Below, piece by piece: positions 38,494 to 45,464 of a DNA stretch of 45,464 nt. Source of the stretch: Nocardia higoensis NBRC 100133 (lineage in GTDB: Bacteria > Actinomycetota > Actinomycetes > Mycobacteriales > Mycobacteriaceae); assembly GCF_000308595.1 (NCBI RefSeq), contig NZ_BAGA01000119.1, positions 1 through 45,464 of the forward strand, in the 5' to 3' direction. The position numbers were made by a program, and so were the translations under genes. A model generated the notes under the pieces. The model had not been told where the DNA came from. It saw only the letters and a list, made by a program, of their open reading frames with translations, and did no database searches. How positions within the stretch are numbered: the stretch's first letter is position 1; every line of letters begins with the position of its first letter.

Positions 38494-38540
38494 TTGACAC
38501 ACAAGGGCCAGAATGAGAGGCTGAGGCAATAACCTTCTCA
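38494..38540 (+). promoter_or_regulatory. Promoter and inverted-repeat operator, copy C
   Basis: TTGACA (38494-38499) is followed at 20 bp by TGAGAG (38514-38519)-N15-TTCTCA (38535-38540). The arrangement, including the extended TTGACACA and GAATGAGA words and the 9-bp gap between them, is the same as at 36717. It lies 62 bp before the copy B MpaB-like ATG. Confidence 0.7.
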
Positions 38541-38602
38541 TCGTGTCACTGCGGCGCTGCGACCAGAGCGGTCGGCGCCGCGAGCCGGAAAGACGAGGAA
38601 AG

Positions 38603-39475
38603 ATGAGCGCGCCCCTTCGTGCAACGACGCCCGAGCAGGTGCCGAGCAGCAGCTACGGCACTGCCGACGACTTCCGGATGGAAGACTTCTGGTACGGAAT
38701 CACCGCTTTCCTCGGCGGCTCGGCGAACGTCGTCATGCAGCTCAGCCACGCGCCGGTGGCCTACGGCGTACTGGAGAGCACCGTCGACTCCGGCAAGGTC
38801 ATGCTGCACCCGATCAAGCGTCTGCGCACCACGCTGACCTACCTCGCGGTCGCGCTGATGGGCACCGAGGAGGAGCGCGAGGCCTACCGGCAGGCGGTGA
38901 ACACCTCGCACCGCACCGTGCGCTCCGATGCCCAGAGCCCGGTCAAGTACAACGCGTTCGATCCCAAGCTGCAGCTGTGGGTGGCGGCGTGCCTGTACTT
39001 CGGCATCCTCGACCTGCACGAGCGCCTGCACGGCGAGCTGGACGAGGCCACCGCCGATGCGCTCTACGCGTACTCGGTCAAACTCGGCACCGGCCTGCAG
39101 ATGCGCCCGGAGATGTGGCCCGCCGACCGCGCCGCCTTCCAGCAGTACTGGGACACCGAGCTGCCCCAGAAGAAGATCGACGCGCGCACCAAGGCCTACT
39201 TCGACGACATGATCGACCTGAAGATGATGCCGGTGCCGGTGCAGATCCTCGGCGCGCGGTTCCACCGCTTCGTGGTCACCGGCCTGCTGCCCGAGCATCT
39301 GCGCAACGAGATGGGCATGACCTGGTCGCCCATCAGGGAGCACACGCTGCGGTTGCTGCTGCTGGTGATCGGCAAGGTGCAGTCCAAGCTGCCCAAGGCG
39401 GCCCGGTTGTTCCCGATGAACTACTACCTGTGGGATTTCCGCAAGCGCCTGCGCAGCGGCAGGCCGCTGGTCTGA
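38603..39475 (+). CDS. MpaB/DUF2236-family oxygenase-like protein, copy B
   Basis: A 290-residue paralogue of the gene at 36785, colinear over nearly the full length: YGVLESTVDSGKVMLHPIKR, RTTLTYLAVALMGTEEEREA, HRTVRSDAQSPVKYNAFDP, LQLWVAACLYFGILDLHERL and GLLPEHLRNEMGMTWSP. The ATG has GAGGAAAG just upstream. The most variable part is the first 25 residues. The conserved histidines of the family (HRTVRS, DLHERL) are present in both copies, so both may bind heme. It converges on pruA with 17 bp between stops. Close duplicates under one repressor suggest related substrates or a heterodimer. Confidence 0.86.
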   Translation: MSAPLRATTPEQVPSSSYGTADDFRMEDFWYGITAFLGGSANVVMQLSHAPVAYGVLESTVDSGKVMLHPIKRLRTTLTYLAVALMGTEEEREAYRQAVNTSHRTVRSDAQSPVKYNAFDPKLQLWVAACLYFGILDLHERLHGELDEATADALYAYSVKLGTGLQMRPEMWPADRAAFQQYWDTELPQKKIDARTKAYFDDMIDLKMMPVPVQILGARFHRFVVTGLLPEHLRNEMGMTWSPIREHTLRLLLLVIGKVQSKLPKAARLFPMNYYLWDFRKRLRSGRPLV

Positions 39476-39492
39476 GCCTCACTCCCCGGCCG

Positions 39493-41127
39493 TTACCCCT
39501 CCATGTGGGGATAGCGGTGGCCGGTGGGTGGCGCGAACGTCTCCTTGAGGGTGCGTGGCGCCACCCAGCGCAGCAGATTCAACGGTGAGCCCGCCTTGTC
39601 GTCGGTGCCCGATGCGCGGGCGCCGCCGAAGGGCTGTTGACCGACCACCGCGCCGGTCGGCTTGTCGTTGATGTAGAAATTGCCGGCCGCGTAGCGCAGC
39701 ACGTGCGCGGCCCGTTCGATGGCCGCCCGGTCGCGCGCGAAGACCGCCCCGGTGAGCGCGTAGGGCGCGGACTTCTCGGCTTCGGCCAGCACGGCTTCGA
39801 AGGCGCCGGGCTGACCGTCGTCGTAGACCCGCACGGTCAGGATCGGGCCGAAGTACTCCGTGCACAGCGACTCGTCGGCCGGGTCGTCACAGAGCAGCAC
39901 GGTGGGATCGACGAACCAGCCCCGCGAATCGTCGTGGCCGCCGCCCGCCGCCACGGTCAGACCGGCCTCGCGCGCCCTGGCCAGTGCGGCCACATTCTTG
40001 TCGTAGGCGCGCTGATCGATCAGCGCCCCGCCGAAATTCCGCAGATCGGCGATATCGCCGTAGCGCAGGTCCGCGACGGTACCGAGGAACCGGTCGCCCA
40101 TCTCCCGCCAGACCGAGCGCGGAATGTAGGCGCGCGAGGCGGCCGAGCACTTCTGGCCCTGGTATTCGAACGCCCCGCGAATCAGCGCGGCGGTCAAGGC
40201 CTTCGGGTCGGCTGAGGGGTGCGCGAGAACGAAATCCTTGCCGCCGGTCTCCCCCACCAGCCGCGGATAGCTGTGGTAGCGGCCGATATTCGCGCCCACC
40301 TCGCGCCACAGGTACTGGAAGGTGGCGGTGGAGCCGGTGAAGTGGATGCCGGCCAGGCGCGGATCGGCCAGGGCCACCTCGGACAGGTGCACGCCGTCGC
40401 CGGTGACCATGTTGATCACGCCGGGCGGCAGGCCGGCGGCCTCCAGCAGGCGAATCGTGTAGTAGGCCGAAAGCGTCTGTGTCGGAGCGGGTTTCCACAC
40501 GACGGTATTGCCCATCAGCGCGGGCGCGGTGGGCAGATTGCCCGCGATGGCGGTGAAGTTGAACGGGGTGATCGCGTAGACGAAGCCCTCCAGCGGGCGG
40601 TACTCCATCCGGTTCCACACCCCGGGCGAGGACTGCGGCTGCATGGCCAGGATCTCGCGGGCGAAGCAGACATTGAACCGCCAGAAGTCGACCAGCTCGC
40701 AGGGCGCGTCGATCTCGGCCTGGTGCACCGATTTCGACTGCCCGAGCATGGTCGCGGCGGCCAGCGTCTCGCGCCACGGGCCGGCGAGGAGTTCGGCCGC
40801 GCGCAGGAACACGGCGGCGCGCTCGTCGAAGGGCAGCGCGCGCCAGCCGGGACCGGCGGCGACCGCCGTCGCGATCGCGGTCTCGGCTTCGGCGTGGGTG
40901 GTGTCGGTGTAGGTCCCCAGTATCAGCTCACGCCGGTGTGGCGCGAGAATCGCGTGCCGCTCCCCGGTCCCCGGCCGATGCTTGCCGCCCACCACCAGCG
41001 GCACATCGACGGTTTCGGCGGAGATCTCCGCGAGTCGCGCCAGCAGCAGCTCCCGCTCCCCGCTTCCGGGGGCGTAGGCGTGCACCGGCTCGTTGACAGG
41101 CGTCGGGACCACTGTGGCAGCGTCCAT
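39493..41127 (-). CDS. pruA: L-glutamate gamma-semialdehyde (P5C) dehydrogenase
   Basis: A 544-residue aldehyde dehydrogenase of the P5C-dehydrogenase type (543 in M. tuberculosis PruA/RocA as I recall). The catalytic glutamate is in RLVGETGGKDF and the nucleophile cysteine in YQGQKCSAASRAYIP. The P5CDH-type YAITPFNFTAIAGNLP and C-terminal AAGNFYINDKPTGAVVGQQPF are present. It oxidises glutamate semialdehyde to glutamate in proline degradation. No proline dehydrogenase gene is adjacent downstream; only 258 bp separate it from dapC upstream. ATG 41127 is preferred because TAGCCT (complement of 41133-41138) ends 5 nt upstream and the length fits. Confidence 0.94.
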   Translation of the reverse strand: MDAATVVPTPVNEPVHAYAPGSGERELLLARLAEISAETVDVPLVVGGKHRPGTGERHAILAPHRRELILGTYTDTTHAEAETAIATAVAAGPGWRALPFDERAAVFLRAAELLAGPWRETLAAATMLGQSKSVHQAEIDAPCELVDFWRFNVCFAREILAMQPQSSPGVWNRMEYRPLEGFVYAITPFNFTAIAGNLPTAPALMGNTVVWKPAPTQTLSAYYTIRLLEAAGLPPGVINMVTGDGVHLSEVALADPRLAGIHFTGSTATFQYLWREVGANIGRYHSYPRLVGETGGKDFVLAHPSADPKALTAALIRGAFEYQGQKCSAASRAYIPRSVWREMGDRFLGTVADLRYGDIADLRNFGGALIDQRAYDKNVAALARAREAGLTVAAGGGHDDSRGWFVDPTVLLCDDPADESLCTEYFGPILTVRVYDDGQPGAFEAVLAEAEKSAPYALTGAVFARDRAAIERAAHVLRYAAGNFYINDKPTGAVVGQQPFGGARASGTDDKAGSPLNLLRWVAPRTLKETFAPPTGHRYPHMEG

Positions 41128-41132
41128 AACCA

Positions 41133-41138
41133 AGGCTA
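41133..41138 (-). promoter_or_regulatory. -10 box TAGCCT of the pruA transcript
   Basis: The complement reads TAGCCT and ends 5 nt before the pruA ATG. The rest of the 258-bp gap to dapC holds the dapC terminator and nothing else I can name. Confidence 0.45.
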
Positions 41139-41349
41139 GCCCGGCTGCTGGGCGCCTGGCGACGATTCCGCGGCCCGCGAGTCGCGGCGCGTCGATTGCC
41201 GCCGCTCGCGGGGTGACGGTCACCGCCGCGCGCACCGGCCGGCGCGGCGGCCTTCCGATTGCCGCTCAGCGCCGCCACCGAGGCCGACATCCGGCCCGAC
41301 GATTCCCGGTGGCGGTCGATCCCGGCGACAGCCGGCCGACAGCGCGCGG

Positions 41350-41376
41350 CCGGACGGGGCGCTCGGCCCCGGCCGG
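41350..41376 (-). terminator. Hairpin terminator after dapC
   Basis: An 11-bp stem with one mismatch (41350-41360 with 41366-41376) and a 5-nt loop starts 9 nt beyond the dapC stop. Confidence 0.55.
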
Positions 41377-41385
41377 CGACGTTTG

Positions 41386-42516
41386 TCAGGACCGCGCGGT
41401 CTTCAGCCTCGCCACGGCGGCGGCGATGCGCTCGTCGGTCGCGGTGAGGGCGATGCGCACGTGCTCGCCGGAGCCCGGCCCGTAGAAGTCGCCGGGAGCG
41501 GCGAGGATGCCGCGCTCGGCCAGCCAGTCCAGGGTGGCGCGCGCGGGCTCGCCGCGCGTCGACCACAGATACAGCCCGGCCGCCGAATGGTCGACGGTGA
41601 ACCCCGCCTCGACCAGCGCCGCGCGCAGCACCTCGCGCCTGGCCCGGTAGATCTCGCGCTGGCGCTGCTCGTGGGCATCGTCGGCGAGGGCGGCGGTCAT
41701 GGCGGCCTGGATCGGGAAGGGCACCATCATGCCCGAGTGCTTGCGCACCTCGAGCAGTTCGGCCACCAGTTCCGGATCGCCGGTCACGAATCCGGCACGG
41801 TAGCTGGCCAGGTTCGAGGTCTTCGACAGCGAGTGCACGGCGAGCAGGCCGGTGTGGTCGCCGTCGCAGACCCGGGGATCGAGGATGGACACCGCGGGCT
41901 CGTCCCAGGCCAGGCCCAGGTAGCACTCGTCGGAGGCGACGACCACGCCGCGCTCGCGGGCGAAGTCGACGACCTTGCGCAGATGATCGACGCCGAGCAC
42001 CTTGCCGGTCGGATTCGACGGCGAGTTGAGGTAGATCAGCGCCGGAGACTGCGGACCCAGCCGGGTGAGCCCGTCGGCGCGCAGCACCTGCGCGCCGGCC
42101 AGCAGCGCGCCGACCTCGTAGGTCGGGTAGGCGATCTCGGGAATGACCACCAGGTCGCCCGCACCGATGCCGAGCAGGCGGGGCAGGCCGGCGATCAGTT
42201 CCTTGGTGCCGATCACCGGCAGCACCGCAGACTCCGGGATGCCGGTCACGCCGTAGCGGCGCTTCAGCGCGTCCACGGCGGCGGCCCGGAGTTCGGGGGT
42301 GCCGTGCGTGGTCGGGTAGCCCGGCACATCGGCGACGGAGTTCAGCGCCGCGCGGATCACCTCGGGCACCGGATCGACCGGGGTGCCCACCGAGAGATCG
42401 ACGATGCCGTCGGGATGGGACGCCGCCTTCGCCTTCACCGAAGCGATGGTGTCCCAAGGGAAATCGGGTAGCAGCGCGCTGACCCGGCCACGTTGCGCCA
42501 CTCGGGTCTCACTCAC
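41386..42516 (-). CDS. dapC: N-succinyldiaminopimelate aminotransferase
   Basis: A 376-residue class I/II PLP aminotransferase. It has LSVGTPVDPVPEVIRAAL, YLNSPSNPTGKVLG (substrate-contact Asn), VVASDECYLGLAW (PLP Asp/Tyr), Schiff-base lysine Lys232 in HSLSKTSNLASYRAG, and the C-terminal arginine in HVRIALTAT. It corresponds to M. tuberculosis DapC (Rv1178), which transaminates N-succinyl-2-amino-6-ketopimelate using glutamate, between DapD and DapE. The GTG overlaps the fdxC stop by 8 bp, as expected for a coupled fdxC-dapC pair. Confidence 0.92.
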   Translation of the reverse strand: MSETRVAQRGRVSALLPDFPWDTIASVKAKAASHPDGIVDLSVGTPVDPVPEVIRAALNSVADVPGYPTTHGTPELRAAAVDALKRRYGVTGIPESAVLPVIGTKELIAGLPRLLGIGAGDLVVIPEIAYPTYEVGALLAGAQVLRADGLTRLGPQSPALIYLNSPSNPTGKVLGVDHLRKVVDFARERGVVVASDECYLGLAWDEPAVSILDPRVCDGDHTGLLAVHSLSKTSNLASYRAGFVTGDPELVAELLEVRKHSGMMVPFPIQAAMTAALADDAHEQRQREIYRARREVLRAALVEAGFTVDHSAAGLYLWSTRGEPARATLDWLAERGILAAPGDFYGPGSGEHVRIALTATDERIAAAVARLKTARS

Positions 42517-42829
42517 CCATCGGAGGGAGTTCCTTGACGAACGGCGGGTCGAAATCGACCTTGCCGACCTTCGTCGCGCCGCCCGGGGAACCGAGATCGT
42601 CGAAGAAATCGACGTTCGCGGCGATATATCCGCTCCACTGATCCGGGGTGTCGTCTTCGTAGAAGATCGCCTCCACCGGGCACACGGGCTCACACGCACC
42701 ACAGTCCACGCACTCGTCGGGATGGATGTACAGCATCCGGCCACCCTCGTAGATGCAGTCCACGGGGCATTCCTCGATGCATGCCTTGTCCTTCACGTCA
42801 ACGCACGGTTCAGCGATGATGTACGGCAC
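42509..42829 (-). CDS. fdxC: 7Fe ferredoxin FdxC
   Basis: A 106-residue ferredoxin of the actinobacterial 7Fe type. Cysteines in EPCVDVKDKACIEECPVDC bind a 3Fe-4S cluster with a contribution to the 4Fe-4S cluster; DECVDCGACEPVCPVEA is the 4Fe-4S motif. The C-terminal half has the usual VDFFDDLGSPGG. It is a low-potential electron carrier. The GTG has AGGAGA about 8 nt upstream. Its stop overlaps dapC. The 127-bp gap to fbiC leaves room for its own promoter. Confidence 0.94.
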   Translation of the reverse strand: MPYIIAEPCVDVKDKACIEECPVDCIYEGGRMLYIHPDECVDCGACEPVCPVEAIFYEDDTPDQWSGYIAANVDFFDDLGSPGGATKVGKVDFDPPFVKELPPMGE

Positions 42830-42956
42830 TGCCGTTCTCCTAGTCTGTCCTCACACCTGTGGGGTGGTCCGCCCAGCGAAACCCTATCCCGGCGGCACTC
42901 GACGCGCCGGGTCAGCCTGCCCTAACTCGTACCGCGTCGGATGACAGCCGCGACCG

Positions 42957-45464
<2,508 letters not shown>

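Overview
The window is GC-rich, densely packed actinobacterial chromosome, most likely from Nocardia or a close relative in the Nocardiaceae. The evidence is the GC content and GTG starts, many genes with a -10 hexamer only 5-8 nt before the start codon, and a gene set that, from memory, matches the Mycobacterium tuberculosis Rv1173-Rv1232c block: fbiC, fdxC, dapC, pruA, fadD36, dapD/dapE, LOG-type genes, folP2, gpgS, glgM/glgC, O-methyltransferase-sigE-rseA-htrA-tatB, mrp and the MgtE-N/DUF1003 pair. Here the sub-blocks are reshuffled. I saw no rRNA, tRNA, CRISPR array, insertion sequence or prophage. The right-hand gene (fbiC) runs off the window.

Layout. 1-5.4 kb is the most accessory-like part: an HxlR regulator, a membrane-anchored molybdopterin oxidoreductase, a PadR-MFS efflux pair with a palindromic operator candidate, and a small secreted protein. 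5.4-13.2 kb is mainly minus strand: an orphan ProX-type lipoprotein, a short malic enzyme, a fumarate-reductase-like flavoprotein, a small membrane protein, a PHP phosphoesterase, a SUFU-domain protein coupled to a GSP17M-type protein, and a CitE/malyl-CoA-lyase-like enzyme. 13.3-21.4 kb is plus strand: an MgtE-N/CBS protein and DUF1003 membrane protein, two tandem lytic transglycosylases, Mrp, a DivIVA-like membrane protein, Tag, a DUF3117 peptide and an RlmA-type methyltransferase.

21.4-29.4 kb holds divergent glgM/glgC (ADP-glucose to maltose-1-phosphate and glycogen) and the envelope-stress operon sigE-rseA-htrA-tatB, preceded by an ECF-type promoter and a possible MprA site; a helix-turn-helix protein with an unrecognised C-terminal domain follows. 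29.5-35 kb carries gpgS, folP2 and two LOG-family genes, then the divergent lysine/diaminopimelate genes dapE and dapD. dapC lies at 41.4 kb, so three diaminopimelate genes are in the window.

35.2-39.5 kb is the most interesting unit: fadD36, two paralogous MpaB/DUF2236 heme-oxygenase-like genes and a TetR regulator between them. Three copies of one inverted repeat, TGAGAA/G-N15-TTCTCA, occur only in the two intergenic regions, and the two copies before the oxygenase genes each lie exactly 20 bp downstream of a TTGACA box. This looks like a small, possibly undescribed, TetR-controlled lipid or terpenoid oxidation regulon. 39.5-45.5 kb ends with pruA, dapC, fdxC and fbiC (coenzyme F420 synthesis).
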